Positions 1-11,162 are shown, counted from the first letter of the stretch. The stretch is DNA of 64,000 nt from Diploptera punctata (GCA_030220185.1 JASPKZ010003434.1:992001-1056000); one strand, 5' to 3'. Program-made: numbers and translations. Notes: a model not told the origin generated them from the letters alone.

Positions 1-408
1 TTCAAACACTTTAATATTTTCTACATTCGTAACTACACAATATTCGAACAATCGGACTCACTAGAAAGTAAGAAATGACTAATTTTCTGCTATATTTTGC
101 CTGTGGAGCATCCCTGTTGATGGTCCAACAATAATCGGCCAGCATATTAGGTTTCCATTTGCCTTGATATATCTTTTCCATAGCTGAAATCTCCTGATGA
201 AAGTGTTCCCCGTTTTATTTTACAATGGACAAATAGGCGAAAAAACATTTATTAAAAAATTAAGTATTTAAATCCATTAATTGAAATTGAAATAAAAAAC
301 TGTGGGTGATGGAGAAATTCCGAATACATATTTGAAAACAAGATAAAAAATTGCATTAAATACAACTATTGGTACTCATGAGACAAAAATCATGTTGACC
401 AGTGTAAT
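1..408 (-). mobile_element. Remnant of TIR element carrying an unknown arthropod protein family (copy 1, cut by window edge)
   Basis: Read on the minus strand, bases about 215 down to 70 translate to a decayed protein with motifs GEHFHQ, YQGKW, MLADYCW and RDAPQAKYSRK. A second copy at 59887-60444 gives DEHGECFHQ, YQGRW, MLADYCW and RDVPYAKY. The two copies also align in the non-coding part (about 270-408). This copy ends at ccagtgtaa, which matches the end of the other copy. I know the motifs only as a recurrent uncharacterised protein in arthropod genomes; no function is assigned. The left end lies outside the window. Confidence 0.6.
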
Positions 409-769
409 TAACGGATTTATTTGCGACGATTCCAGACCAGTTCTGAAGGTCACAACACGATTGCGGAAATGTTAGTGGAAATTCTTGGATGCGACGACAT
501 CCGGCAACAAAACTTTAATGAAAATTATGAATATTTTCACCACATGTAGTCTTACAGTATAAAAATGTCCGCTCCGATAGGTTTACTTACGAATATTATT
601 AGAAATAGAAAAGGATTCTACCAGTGTATAGTCAAATTGCAAGTTTTATTGCCCTCAAAAACTGTAAAATTAATTTTATCATATTTGATTTTTACATTTC
701 ATCATCATCATAAATCACGAATTAAGCCCATGTGGCTTGTTCCAGTCTCATAGATTCTCATTTAAAAAG
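409..769. other. No recognised feature
   Basis: AT-rich sequence with short open frames only; I see no similarity to other parts of the window. Confidence 0.4.
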
Positions 770-1275
770 TTGAATACATCTCTTTTTCGGTCTACCAACA
801 TTCCTGTCTCCTTTTAGTTTGTAATTAAGTATAAGTTTTGGTATGCTTTCATCTTTGAACGTGTTCTTTCCAGTTTCTTGTAGATTTTTTTATTTTATCT
901 AAAAGTTCAAAAAATATTTAGCTCATTTCTAATATCTTCACTTCTTCTTTTATCTAGAAGTTTGCAGCCAGCTACACTTCTCAGAAATCTCGTTTCAGCT
1001 GCTTCTATGATCTTCTCTTCTCGTTTAGTTAAAACCCACAATTCACTACCATACAATAGTAAGGGGACTGCCACTGCTTTATAAAATTTTAATTTTGCTT
1101 CCTTTCTTGTATTTTTAAATATTCTCTTAATTGCACCACATAAATAATTAAATTAATTAAGTTTGTTAAAAATATATTTATTTTTAAAATAGGAGATTTC
1201 ATAACCCATGTATTTAAAATGGTTCATTTGTTCAATGGGTTTCCCCTCCAGAATTATTTTTGCACATATAAAAAT
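770..1275 (-). mobile_element. LINE family B, C-terminal fragment of ORF2
   Basis: The minus strand translates, with breaks, through IILEGKPIEQMNHFKYMGYE (about 1270-1195), then KFYKAVAVPLLLYGSELWVL, then EAAETRFLRSVAGCKLLDKR. This is the region downstream of the reverse transcriptase in non-LTR retrotransposons of the YGSETW type (probably RTE-like). It matches the copies at 13856-14290 and 39633-41841. It is 5'-truncated and its 3' tail is missing. It is a dead fragment. Confidence 0.75.
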
Positions 1276-1396
1276 ATTATTTTTAGAATAAGGTCCATCT
1301 ATGTATATAAATTAATATTGCTTATAGTCCCATATAGGCCAATCTTACCTGTTGATAAAATAAAACCAAGGTTCCTTGATCTTAACTTCTGCAATG

Positions 1397-1457
1397 TATT
1401 ATATTATTATTATAATTAGTAGTAGTAATAGTAGTAGTAGTAGTAGTAGTAGTAGTA
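1397..1457. repeat. (ATT)n/(TAG)n microsatellite
   Basis: A short ATT run changes into about 13 TAG units. Confidence 0.9.
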
Positions 1458-1459
1458 GA

Positions 1460-2534
1460 CTCTATATTAATACATAATAATAGCACTATTTGGTATTGTT
1501 TTTAATTTCAAGACTTTATTATGGCCCGAATGTGTAATAGCTTTCAAGGTAAAGATTGGAGTTATTTAGATAGATATGTGCCAAGAAGTCCGTGTTTAGC
1601 TCAAATCTGTACAGCCTATGTATAGGTATACAATTTCCATACGGTATGAAGTGGATTAATTCTACTGCGGAGGGGAGAGAAACCTTACTTGTAAAAAATT
1701 GTTGCTCAGTTTATCAGGTTACTGGGGTTCACATCTTAGTAATCAATAATGTTGTTTTTCATTTTTTAAGATTTTGCTATAAAAAGAAATCTCAACCCAT
1801 TTTACATGGGCTAGAAATAATTATAGGCCTGGTAGGCTATTCATGGATATTGTCTCAGTCTTTCGGTAAATGATCTTCCCTTATTATTTACAAAAATCGA
1901 CTACAATTTTTGTGTGCGATTTAGGCTTTTGCCTTAAAATCGATGTACAGAATGCAGTTGGGACATTATTAGCATTAATTAAAACTTTACGCGGAATCTA
2001 TGTAGCGGCTAGTGGGACTTCTAGGAGATTTGAGAATTTTATAGCGGGAATATGACAGATTTATTAGGAAGTTATAAATAAAATAATTGTTTTATTACAG
2101 CAAAGAGTTTTAACAGTCCACAGCTGCGCATAGTAGCAACTTAGGATATTATATGATAATTGATATGATGTCGGATATGGTATCCTTATCTGCCACTTGG
2201 TCACTGTCAAAATTAGATAAAACACTATTATCCATACATGGAAGAAAAATCCTTACACATTTCTGATCCTATAATTACGAGGTATAGAAATTATAAGGTA
2301 AACCAGACATTGTTAGATTTACAGATATTGAAATGTGGATATTTAATAAGAATGAGAGATATGAGAACTGGAAAAAACTCTTCAATCAAAGCCAAAATGA
2401 TAAAAATAAAATGGTAAACCAGCATTAATTGAACAACAGGAATTAGTAATGAAAGAACTGGAGAATCTTGGTTTTAAATAGGGACTAGGCCTATGGCGTA
2501 ATTTCTGAGAAAGTCGTGTACCACGCGAGACTGT
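1460..2534. other. No recognised feature
   Basis: AT-rich. Two open frames of 93 and 61 codons (1592-1873 and 1870-2055) show no motif and overlap without any supporting signal, so I read them as chance frames. Confidence 0.4.
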
Positions 2535-2535
2535 C

Positions 2536-2568
<33 letters not shown>
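2535..2568. repeat. (ATG)n microsatellite
   Basis: About ten uninterrupted ATG/TGA units. It may be the tail of an unrecognised LINE, since family B and C copies here end in the same motif. Confidence 0.85.
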
Positions 2569-2896
2569 GTGCTAGACATTCTTGCACATGTGGATTTTTT
2601 AGATTAAAATCAAATTTAATCAACTATTCAACAACTTCACACATAAGAACAATATTAAGGGCCAAATAAACTGAAGTCCACGTATTTTCATTATATTAGT
2701 AAGATCGTGGACTTATTGGTGTGTCAATCTCCTTTCCCTTGATGTCATGAACTCGGTGCAGGGTTGCATGATGCAATGCGAGACATACTCGTATCATGCA
2801 ACTTATCACAGGATTCAATGTGGCAGCTATACAGTGACCTTGATCTAACTAATAAAATCATGTGGACTAAAACAATATGAAACACAATTTTAAAAC
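2569..2896. other. No recognised feature
   Basis: Spacer between the ATG microsatellite and the LINE A tail. No motif seen. Confidence 0.4.
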
Positions 2897-2931
<35 letters not shown>

Positions 2932-2932
2932 C
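2897..2932 (-). repeat. (TAAG)n 3' tail of LINE A copy
   Basis: About nine ACTT units on the plus strand. On the minus strand they follow directly after the conserved LINE A end ATAGTGCCAGTGAG, so this is the element's own simple-repeat tail. Confidence 0.85.
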
Positions 2933-2939
2933 ACTGGCA

Positions 2940-3788
2940 CTATCGAACCCGTAGGTTCATGGCCGCACGGACATAAGCTCTCCATACATCCCTATCCTGA
3001 GCTAATGCTTTCCAATCATTCCCTGTATAATCTACTTCCCTCAAATCATAGTTAATGTTGTTCTCCCACCTCATTCTTGGTCTACCAACTGGGCGTTTTC
3101 CTTCTGGATTTCCTACAAGAAGTTTCCATGCACGTCTTTCATTCCCCATACGTGCAACATGTCCTGCCCATCGCAGTCTACGGGACTTAACTGTTCTTAT
3201 TATATCTGGCTTCCTATAAAGACCGTGTAGTTCATTGTTATGTAGTCTTCTCCATTCACCTGTCTGTTCATCTCTCTTTGGTCCAAAAATTTTCCTAAGA
3301 ACTTTATTCTCAAATACTCGTAATCTCCTTTCCTCCCTTAAAGTAAGAGTCCATGTTTCGCACCCATAATATATAACTGGTAGAATAATAGTTTTATATA
3401 TTTTCAGCTTAACGTTTTTTGAAAGGAGTTGGGACATCAAAAGTCTCTGCAATGCATAATAGCATGCATTTCCAGAATTGAGCCTATGTTTAATTTCTTT
3501 GTGCATCTCATTCCTATTTGTGATTATTGTTCCTAGGTATTTGAATTCAGCCAATTCCTCAAAATTTCCCTCATTTGTCATTAGCTGTCCATTTCCATTA
3601 TATAATGTATTTCTACGTGTGACCATATATTTAGTTTTACTGATATTTACTTCCAGTCCTAATTTCTTAGTGTTACTCAATAGTGTGTGCGTGTTGGCCT
3701 TTAGTATCTCCTCGCTATCGGCCAGTAGTACTACATCACTTTTTAAAAACACTTGTATTATTAATTGGTACATTAGTCTACTGTTCAA
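2940..3788 (-). pseudogene. LINE family A ORF2, 3' part (reference copy)
   Basis: This is the longest open family A copy, 282 codons. It covers the end of the reverse transcriptase and the C-terminal region: VVLLADSEE (after the lost YADD box), GLEVNISKTKYMVTRR, FKYLGTIITNR, YGCETWTL, RVFENKVLRKIFGPKRD, LRWAGHVARMG and GRPRMRWENN. The frame runs to the natural stop just before the TAAG tail. The fingers, the catalytic YADD and the whole upstream endonuclease are missing, so it cannot encode active enzyme. About the first 15 residues (MNSRLMYQ...) do not match and come from flanking DNA. Class: non-LTR retrotransposon, likely RTE-like; the clade is my inference. Confidence 0.85.
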
Positions 3789-3907
3789 TACTATGTTGTT
3801 TATTTGAAGCAGCTATTCAATTAATCAATTGAGTTGGTGTTTACTTGACGAAAATCCATATTTATTAATTAAATAAAAATAAACGTAGTTTTATTTGATT
3901 TTCATAT

Positions 3908-3972
3908 TTATTATATAATTCAGTGACAGCTGTTTCGGTACACTGTACCTTCTTCAGACATGTTAACAAATT
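3908..3972 (-). ncRNA. Hammerhead ribozyme motif, PLE 3' end
   Basis: On the minus strand: CTGAAGA (3957-3951), stem II GGTAC/GTACC with loop AGT, GAAA (3936-3933), then a self-complementary ACAGCTGT followed by C at the expected cleavage position. Helix III has no loop, as in the minimal hammerheads reported from PLEs. An outer helix ATAATT/AATTAT is possible. Confidence 0.7.
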
Positions 3973-4019
3973 ATGAATTGTGTTCCAACTGATCTAAGCA
4001 ACAATACAACAATATTTAT

Positions 4020-4268
4020 TTAAATTTTTAAATTTAACAAAGGGGATTCATTCAAATCAAGTTGAGAATTTAACAGTTTTTTACTACTTTTAAACTTATT
4101 AATTTCTACAGCCTCCAAAAGATCCAACTTCTTACCCTTATCACAAATATGTAAAATTTCAAAATTTGGATCGAAACAATGATTAAATTGGAATAGGTGG
4201 TTAGCATAGTTTGAATTTTCTAAATTTCTGTTATATGCTCTCATGTGTTCCTTATTTAGAAAATTCAA
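4020..4268 (-). pseudogene. PLE GIY-YIG endonuclease, C-terminal fragment
   Basis: An 82-codon frame reads KEHMRAYNRNLENSNYANHL, then CFDPNFEILHICDKGKKLDL and LLNSQLDLNES. It is nearly identical to the C-terminal half of the endonuclease at 41983-42432. The catalytic GIY...YIG part is absent because the frame begins at the centre of the foldback. Confidence 0.85.
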
Positions 4269-4502
4269 ACTATGCTAACCACTTATTCCAATTTATCATT
4301 GTTTCGATCCAAATTTGAAATTTTACATATTTGTGATAAGGGTAAGAAGTTAGATATTTTGGAGGCTGTAGAAATTAATAAGTTTAAAAGTAGTAAAAAA
4401 AATGTTAAATTCTCAACTTGATTTGAATGAATCCCCTTTGTTAAATTTAAAAATGTAAATAAATATTGTTGTATTGTTGCTTAGATCAGTTGGAACACAA
4501 TT

Positions 4503-4562
4503 CATAATTTAACATGTCTGAAGAAGGTACAGTGTACCGAAACAGCTGTCACTGAATTATAT
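4503..4562 (+). ncRNA. Hammerhead ribozyme motif, inverted partner
   Basis: CTGAAGA at 4518-4524, stem II GGTAC/GTACC at 4526-4530 and 4534-4538, GAAA at 4539-4542, ACAGCTGT then C at 4550. It is the mirror copy of the motif at 3908-3972. Confidence 0.7.
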
Positions 4563-4702
4563 AATAAATATGAAAATCAAATAAAACTACGTTTTATTTG
4601 TATTTAATTAATAGCTATTCAATTGTTTATTTATGAATATACGCCGACATAATATGAATTGTCACATCATCCCATAATGGAGCATATCTATAACGACTAC
4701 AA

Positions 4703-4760
4703 AAAGGTAAAGTGATCCTACACAATCCTCCAGAGGCCCTTGGGGTAGTCGGAAATCGAC
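4703..4760 (-). mobile_element. SINE-2 3' fragment
   Basis: The text gtaaagtgatcc...ccagaggcccttggggtagt matches the 3' end of the minus-strand SINE-2 copy at 60654-60962. Confidence 0.6.
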
Positions 4761-4869
4761 GTTTCCATATTTCTATACATATATCAACTATAATATTTAA
4801 GGAGAGTGCTACATTTACTGGAAAATTAGCCTTTTATTTCAATTGAATTGAAAATATATATATAGGCCT

Positions 4870-5018
4870 ATAACCAAGATCCGGCTGCAAGATTACTACG
4901 TTCATCGAGTGTATGAACAAAATCAATTTTCATAAAATTGTGAATTACTGAATACATTTTTGTTGAGTTACCTGTTAAATTCGGCCGCCAGTATGTTTAA
5001 TTAAAATATCTGAAATCT
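4870..5018 (+). mobile_element. Single end of the foldback family seen at 35705-36540
   Basis: Starting at ccaagatccggctgcaag, about 145 bases follow the outer arm of the foldback at 35705 closely (including cgttcatcgagtgtatgaac and the region to gtttaattaaaatat). Only one arm is present. Confidence 0.7.
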
Positions 5019-5372
5019 TGATTTTTGTTCTCGGGCAGTAGTCTAAATACTTCCCACACCATTGAAACTCCCAATTTCCTATCAGCAATTATTTGAAACA
5101 AAAATAAAATCGGAATCTTATTCCCGTCTCCAGATTTATTTCCAATATGAAAATCTAATTATAATTGGCTTTTTATATTCATTTGTTTGCCTATCTCTAA
5201 AAATAACTTATAAATTCACAAAGAAATGTTTATAAATTGACAAGAATATAAAAGCATATCACTGAATAAGAAGAGCTTGTTTTGGGTCAGTTTCAGCCTT
5301 ATTTATTAGCCACACTACCTAAAAGAATATTTATTATAATACGAGATATTATACGGCCTATATATAATGAGT
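5019..5372. other. No recognised feature
   Basis: AT-rich; nothing identified before the microsatellite. Confidence 0.4.
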
Positions 5373-5403
5373 ATAATAATAATACTACTACTACTACTAC
5401 TAC

Positions 5404-5467
<64 letters not shown>
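5373..5467. repeat. (ACT)n/(AAT)n microsatellite
   Basis: An ACT run followed by about 22 AAT units. The homopolymeric open frame across it is not a gene. Confidence 0.9.
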
Positions 5468-5468
<1 letters not shown>

Positions 5469-5526
5469 GGCTATTAATAATAACAACAATAAAGAATTTC
5501 TACAATATTATTTTTGTAAATGTACA

Positions 5527-5905
5527 CAGCTGAGGTTTCGAGGTTGCATGCTGCCTTGTCGCGCATCGGACCCGGGTTCGATCCCCGGTCGGGACAGTTT
5601 CCTGGGTGAGGTTTTTATCGGAGTTTTTCCCCGCCTGTAAGAAAATGTCAGGAAACTTTAGGGCCCAAACGGTCCTCTAACATCATATGGCCATCGCAAT
5701 CATCATCATTCATATTCTTCTTAGATTAAGCTTATGATTAAGGACTACTACTATCATCATCATCACCCATCATTTCATCGGGGTAACGTAACCCCGCCAT
5801 ATAGGCGCCCCAACCTCATAAGTGGGTTAAAAATACGCCAATGCCAGGAGAGAACACCAGAAATGTCCAAAAGGAAATCTAGGGCATTAAAAAATATATA
5901 TATAA
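5527..5905 (+). mobile_element. SINE-1 (tRNA-derived), tail type a
   Basis: The head contains a clear RNA polymerase III B box (ggttcgatcccc at about 5576). A conserved body follows (gggtgaggttttt, tgtaagaaaatgtcagg, caaacggtc), then tail module a (attaagctta...cgtaaccccgcc...gcgccccaacct) and an A-rich end. The minus-strand copy at 8583-8978 has the same layout. The A-box region is shortened or divergent here. Confidence 0.8.
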
Positions 5906-5924
5906 TTAAGATTATAATATCTAT

Positions 5925-6062
5925 CAATCTCTCTCTCTATCTTCGGGTTTTTACAGCTGCTGCTGTCTTCCCGTGCCAAACCTCCAAAGCCTACGATCTT
6001 GAGCATCTTCAATGTTTAGCCCTCTTGCTTGCATTGCTATCATTATGTTTTCTTATAATATA
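5925..6062 (-). mobile_element. LINE family D, 3' terminus
   Basis: The reverse strand reads MQARGLNIEDAQDRRLWRFG then a stop, and ends in aaacccgaagatag. It is the same terminus as LINE D at 17840-17937; only the last 130 or so bases are retained. Confidence 0.75.
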
Positions 6063-6810
6063 ATAAAGTATAATATAATAATAACAGGCCTAATAATAAC
6101 AATAAAGAATTTCTACAATATTATTTTTGTAAATAAGTTTTTTTAATAGATCTATATATTATTACAGAACTTTATACATGAAAACATTTGTATCACGAAG
6201 GTTAATTATGTAATTCAGTTTAATAAATCCATTAAATGAGAGTGACCGCGCTATGAATGATATGTTGGTTCAAATAAAGGAGGAAGAATATTTCCTCAAG
6301 GTATAGTTGTATGTTAGGGAGGTTCAACATTGTGAAAAACATTAGTTCAATTATGAACGCATGCAATTCTGAATATTATAATTCAAAGAACAGGTCAATG
6401 CATTTAAATAAATACATTTTGACTGTTCTTTTTTCGAATAGAATTAAAGTCCTGCGATATATTTAGCACATCCTGACCAATCAAAGGTACCGTATGTAAC
6501 AATTGACTAAAATAACCTATAAAATGTAAAGTCAACTTATTTAATTATTATAAGAATATGAGCAGGTAAAAAATTAAGAATTATTAAATTTAAAATAGTT
6601 ATGAGAAGTATTTTACATAAGTAATTCGGTAGCTTACCCCATTTTGTTAAATGTTGATATAAGACAATGTATAAACATTTAGTTCGAGTGGTCATAGGCT
6701 TATGTCGTAAAGGCATCGTGCTTGTCGCAGATCTAAGGATCATGCGCAGAGAAATAGGCCTGTGTGTTATCATAGAATTTAGCCCACCGTATTGGAATAA
6801 ATAAGATATA
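6063..6810. other. No recognised feature
   Basis: AT-rich sequence with scattered short frames. Its first 80 bases nearly repeat a stretch beside the microsatellite at 5467-5520 (aacaataaagaatttctacaatattatttttgtaaat), suggesting a small local duplication. Confidence 0.4.
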
Positions 6811-7340
6811 ATGAAGAGTAACAACTCTGCAACTAAAATAAGGCTATATAAAGTTTTAATACGATCAGTTTTGACCTATGGTAGTGAGACATGGAGCCTC
6901 ACTAAAAGATCAGAGGTAGCCTTAAATAATTTTTTTAAAAAAGTACTCAGGAAAATATTTGAACCAATCAATATTAATGGTCAGTGGATAACACGATACA
7001 ACAAATAACTGTATGACAAATACAATGAACCTGACCTTGTTAATTTTATTAAGTTGGAGAAATTGGAATGGACTGGCAATGTACAAAGACTCTGAACAGA
7101 CCGAGCACCAAAAAAGGTGCTTACAGCAAGTTTTATGGGGAATAGACGAGTTGGAAGACCAAAAAAAAAAAAAAAACGATGGGAGGATGGTATTAAGGAA
7201 GATGCTGCAAACCTACTGGAGGCTTGCTGCGCAAAATAGAAGTGATTGGAGGCAGAGGTTAAGGGAGGCCAAAGCTCGAATTTCAGCCAATCAGTCATTG
7301 GATGGATGGATGGATGGATGGACGGATGTATGGATTGGAA
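6811..7340 (+). pseudogene. LINE family C, C-terminal fragment
   Basis: The sequence translates through IRLYKVLIRSVLTYGSETWS, SEVALNNFFKKVLRKIFEPI and, after a stop and frame changes, LEKLEWTGNVQRL, GNRRVGRPKKK and RWEDGIKEDAANLLE. It ends in a (GATG)n tail at about 7300-7325. This resembles the C-terminal region of the LINE at 28195-29830. A poly(A) run interrupts the GRPKKK region. The reverse transcriptase is lost. Confidence 0.75.
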
Positions 7341-7482
7341 TAAGATACTAGAGAAGGATTACACGGGAAAGAGAAGACTGGAAAACACACTACTGCAGGT
7401 ACTGGCGCTAGAAGGGTTTTAACAGCAGAGAGAAAGAGTTAGAGTGTGACTCAGATGTGACTGGTGTACACCCAATTTTGTT

Positions 7483-7795
7483 GGGCACGCCTAGCGTAGT
7501 GGTTAAGGCACTACACTACAAGCCGGAAGGTCGAAGGTGCGAGTTCCGGTGGGGTCAGGATTTCTAAACTTACCCAAATTTTCTGGCAGCACTATGGACT
7601 TGGGGTCGACTCAGCCTCTAATGGAAATGAGTACCAGATGCTTGTTCTGGGGGGTAAATGCGGCCTTCACGCAGGGCTGACAACCCGGTTGACATTAAGT
7701 GCCGATTGTTCAGAAAAAGTGGGAACCCATAGCCTCCTACTACTCCAAGGGCCTCCTGAGGCCTGTAATGGGATCACTTTACCCTTTGTTTACAT
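7483..7795 (+). mobile_element. SINE-2 (tRNA-derived)
   Basis: The tRNA-like head has an A box around tagcgtagtggttaaggc and a B box around ggtgcgagttcc. The body runs ctggcagcactatgg...ggtcgactcagcctctaat...gagtaccagatgcttgttctgg and ends in gatcactttacc. Related minus-strand copies lie at 60654-60962 and 55516-55770. Confidence 0.8.
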
Positions 7796-8582
7796 CCAGT
7801 TTTGTAAGGAATTTGCATAGCTACAGTAGTAGCTCGGCGGCATGTTGAGAAAATCAACTTTCATCCCTATACCTCTGTAAAGAGCACAAATAGATGTGAG
7901 GCCAGCAGAGACTTGTAGACCAAAGGTCTTGCAGGTGGCATTTAATTTACTTTATCATAAATAAGGAAATATACACAAGTTGTTACACCCCTGCTGTAAC
8001 TATACACAGTACTTTAGAGAGAGATTTAGGGAAACCACGTGGAAAAGGTTTATCCTGCACGCTCAATCTTAATCATGAGTGTGATTAAACTTCTCTCCGT
8101 AGGGGACGCGTATTTTTGTCTGTAATTAAAGGTAGCTCGACCCCCCGGGTAGCGTTTCCCACATCTAAATCCTTACGGTAGACTGTTCATCAGGCCTTGC
8201 ACCCAGAGTTGTAACCGAGCTGGAAAAACTCGAACAAAGTTTACAGAATGTCGAAAGATTTTTATTTGGTCCTTATTACACAATCGTCCACTTTATATTG
8301 GCCAGCATCAGTCTATCCATCAATTTGTATCAAGAAATGTTCAAATTTGTCGTGCATTATGCATTATAAGGACTCTTGTCGTCCCAACTTATCTGAAAAT
8401 GCATACAATTGTTATTCTCCCTTTTATATTAGCTAATACCGACGTGCGCTGCTACTCCTAAATAAATGTTAATGTCTTTCTACCAACTGCTAGCAATCCC
8501 TAAAACTAAATAAGAATCTAGGAGTTGAGATGAGAAGCAAACGACAAATACATTATCCATCTCCTCCGTATTGCGAGTAAAC
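7796..8582. other. No recognised feature
   Basis: Mixed composition; nothing matched elsewhere in the window. Confidence 0.35.
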
Positions 8583-8978
8583 ATTATTATTATTTTTTTT
8601 TGCAAATGCCCCATGTTGTCTTTCGACATTCCTCGTGTTCCCTCCTGGCATGGCGTACCTGTAACCCACTTCTTAGGTTGGGGCGCCTGGTAGGCGGGGT
8701 TACGTTATCCCGATATGATGGGTGATGATTATGATAGTGGTGCGCCACGAGAGTCCCTAATTCTAAGCTTAAACTAAGATGAATATGAATGATGATGATT
8801 GCGATGACCGTATGATTTTGGGGACCGTTTGAGCCTTAAAGTTTTCCTGACATTTGTCTTACAGGTGAGGAAAAACCCCGATAAAAACCTCACCCAGAAA
8901 AACCGTCCCGACCGGGATCAAACCCGGGCCCGTTGCGAAACAAGGCAGCACGCTACCTCGAGACCACAGCGGTGGACT
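8583..8978 (-). mobile_element. SINE-1, tail type a, full-length copy
   Basis: The reverse strand begins agtccaccgctgtggtctcg, with the tRNA-like region and B box ggtttgatcc, then the shared body and tail module a. It ends with an A-rich run and AAT units at 8583-8600. At about 395 bp it is the most complete type-a copy here. Confidence 0.85.
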
Positions 8979-9439
8979 GTTAGATCAAAGAATTTTAATG
9001 TCGCCCAGTGTACTATATTAATATTGTATTCGCATCCAACCTGAGAACTGTTATTTTAAAATCTGATACAAAGAAAGCAAGAAGAGTTGAGAAACCTTAT
9101 AATAGAATCTCTAGTCATTTTACCTTCCCTGTGTGTCAACGTACATTTCTTCTTCACTACAAAGAGAGAAGCCATTCTTTTAAACAAAATCTAAGAAGTT
9201 AAAATCCCCCTCTAAGAACTGGTAGAGCTTCAGTGTAGGATCAGCACTACCAGAAGCCTTCTGTTTACAGCACTGACTTTATTTCCTAGCTGTTTGTACA
9301 AGAATGATAATGTTTAGGAACGCAAGGATTTTGTAAGGATTTTCTCTCTCTATCTCTCTCTCTCTTTCTTTCTTCTACATTTATTGGCTTCGGTCTGTTC
9401 AGTGACAAACTCTAAGCTTTCATTTCACACAGTAGTGAT
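8979..9439. other. No recognised gene; contains (TC)n tract
   Basis: A pyrimidine tract of TCTC units lies at about 9350-9375. Nothing else identified. Confidence 0.4.
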
Positions 9440-9654
9440 TTAGAAGTTTATGCTGCCACTTATAGTATATGGATGCGAAACACGTACTCTTACTTTAAGG
9501 GAGGAGAAAATATCAATACTAATAAAATGCATTATTTAAAACCGTTGAGGTGGATAATCATAAAATTAAATTAAACAAAACAAAAATATGTACCTACTTG
9601 GGTCAGTTCCGTCGTCCACAACTTGTAAAAAGATAGGCTACATATGCATTATTT

Positions 9655-9705
9655 TCCTGAAGATCTTCCAGAATATCTATTCCATCATCAGCAGGTATAC
9701 ATCTT
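9655..9705 (-). ncRNA. Hammerhead-like motif, PLE
   Basis: The minus strand reads CCTG, CTGATGA, stem GAATA/TATTC, then TGGAAGATCTTCAGG; the flanks CCTG/CAGG can pair as helix I. The GAAA box is altered to GGAA in this arm. Confidence 0.45.
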
Positions 9706-9877
9706 TATCAGGTATATTATTAAGGAGATAGATAACAAGTTGTTAATAAATTAAAGCACTCCCCGTCTAAACAACCCGCTATGCGATATCGTCAAAAAGA
9801 ACACTTGAATTACGGACAACACTACATTAAATCCAACATCATCGAGAACATCTCAACAAATGTAGCGAAGAAATATA

Positions 9878-9920
9878 CCTGCTGATGATGGAATAGATAT
9901 TCTGAAAAGCCTTCAGGAAA
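9878..9920 (+). ncRNA. Hammerhead-like motif, PLE
   Basis: CTGATGA at 9882-9888, stem GAATA/TATTC, GAAAA, CCTT and a helix I of CCTG/CAGG. It keeps GAAA better than its inverted partner. Confidence 0.5.
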
Positions 9921-10386
9921 AGAATGCATACATACAGTTTTACAACTTGAGGACGACGGCACTGACCTAAGAAGGTACATTTTATTTTATTTTATTTTAT
10001 TTTAGGAGAAAAGATTACGAGTATTTGAGAATAAACTTCTTAGGAAAATATTTGGACCAAAGAGAGATTAACAGACAGATGAATGAAGTGAGCTATATGA
10101 TCTTTATAGAAAACCAGATGTAATAACAACAGTTAAGTATCGTAGACTGCAATGGACAGGGTATGTGGCACGCATTGAGAATGAAAGAGGGGCATGGAAA
10201 CTTTTTGTAGGAAAACCAGAGGGAAAATGCCCAGTCGGTAGACCGAGAATTAGGTGGGAGACTAACATTAACCATGATTTGAGGGAAGTAGATTACACAG
10301 GGGATCGTTAGAGAACATTAGCTCTGGATAGGGATGTATGGAGAGATTATGTCCACGCGGCCATGAACCTACAGTTTCGATGGTGC

Positions 10387-10581
<195 letters not shown>

Positions 10582-10869
10582 TTTGGAAGTAACACCATCC
10601 TATCTCGACCCGAAATTCACGGGTTCGATTCTGCTGAAGGATAGATGGAATCATTCCAATGAAGGAAATTCGATAAATAAGATTATTTCGAAAATGAAGT
10701 ATTGAAACAATTAGAAATATAATTCGACCTGTAACTTCAGCAGTCCGACTCGCAGCTACTGAAGGACATCTATTATTAACTATTTTTGGCAATGCTGCTT
10801 CTCTCCTTTCTCTACTCCTAATCACTCAAATTGCTCTCCTGGTTTTTGAGTCAACTGTAGCTATTATTC

Positions 10870-11107
10870 AATCAAATAAGAGGTACATTCTTGGATGGAA
10901 GCCTCTTGTAGGAAAGCCAGAGGGAAAACGCCCAGTTGGTAGACCAAGAACGAGGTGGGAGAATAACATTAACTATGATTTGAGGGAAGTAGATTATACA
11001 GGGAATGATTGGAAAGCATTAGCTCAGGATAGGGATATATGGAGAGCTTATGTCCGCGCGGCCATGAACCTATGGATTCGATAGTGCCAGTGAGTAAGTA
11101 AGTAAGT
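10870..11107 (+). mobile_element. LINE family A, 3' end
   Basis: Begins inside [20 protein letters not shown] and runs through [14 protein letters not shown] and AAMNLWIR to tcgatagtgccag, with a (TAAG)n tail at 11091-11107. Only the last 80 or so codons are present. Confidence 0.85.
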
Positions 11108-11162
11108 ATAAGAGGTATATTGTATGTTAAAAAAATGTATGCCTATGCAAATGTGAATAACG

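Larger units (their letters stand above)
3823..4612. mobile_element. PLE foldback 1 (head-to-head 3' ends) with 12-bp TSD
   Basis: Bases about 3865-4228 and 4255-4610 are inverted copies of the same PLE 3' end, separated by a loop of about 26 bases. The insertion is bounded by the direct repeat agctattcaatt at 3811-3822 and 4613-4624, a target-site duplication. Each arm contains the end of the GIY-YIG frame and a hammerhead motif. The same PLE family recurs at 41842-44290 and 44624-45213. Confidence 0.85.
9503..10005. mobile_element. PLE foldback 2 inserted in LINE A
   Basis: Two inverted related segments (about 9545-9715 and 9865-9985) share tgcattatttt...tcctgaagatcttc...atattctattccatcatcagcagg and its complement gacgacggcactgacct. 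Each includes a hammerhead-like core. The interruption splits LINE A coding sequence. Arms are unequal and the middle is not obviously coding. Confidence 0.65.
9440..10386 (+). pseudogene. LINE family A copy interrupted by PLE debris
   Basis: Family A coding sequence starts at about 9440 (YGCETRTLTLREE) and stops at about 9502 in gggagga. It resumes at about 10006 as gagaaaagattacgagtatttgagaat and continues through VARIENERGAWKLF, GKPEGKCPVGRPRI and DLREVDYTG to the terminal tcgatggtgccag. The middle 500 bases belong to a PLE foldback. Stops are present (for example at about 10070 and 10310). The long TTAG tail follows directly. Confidence 0.8.

Noticed and set aside
3478..3807. 109-codon plus-strand frame
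   Set aside because: Antisense of LINE A ORF2.
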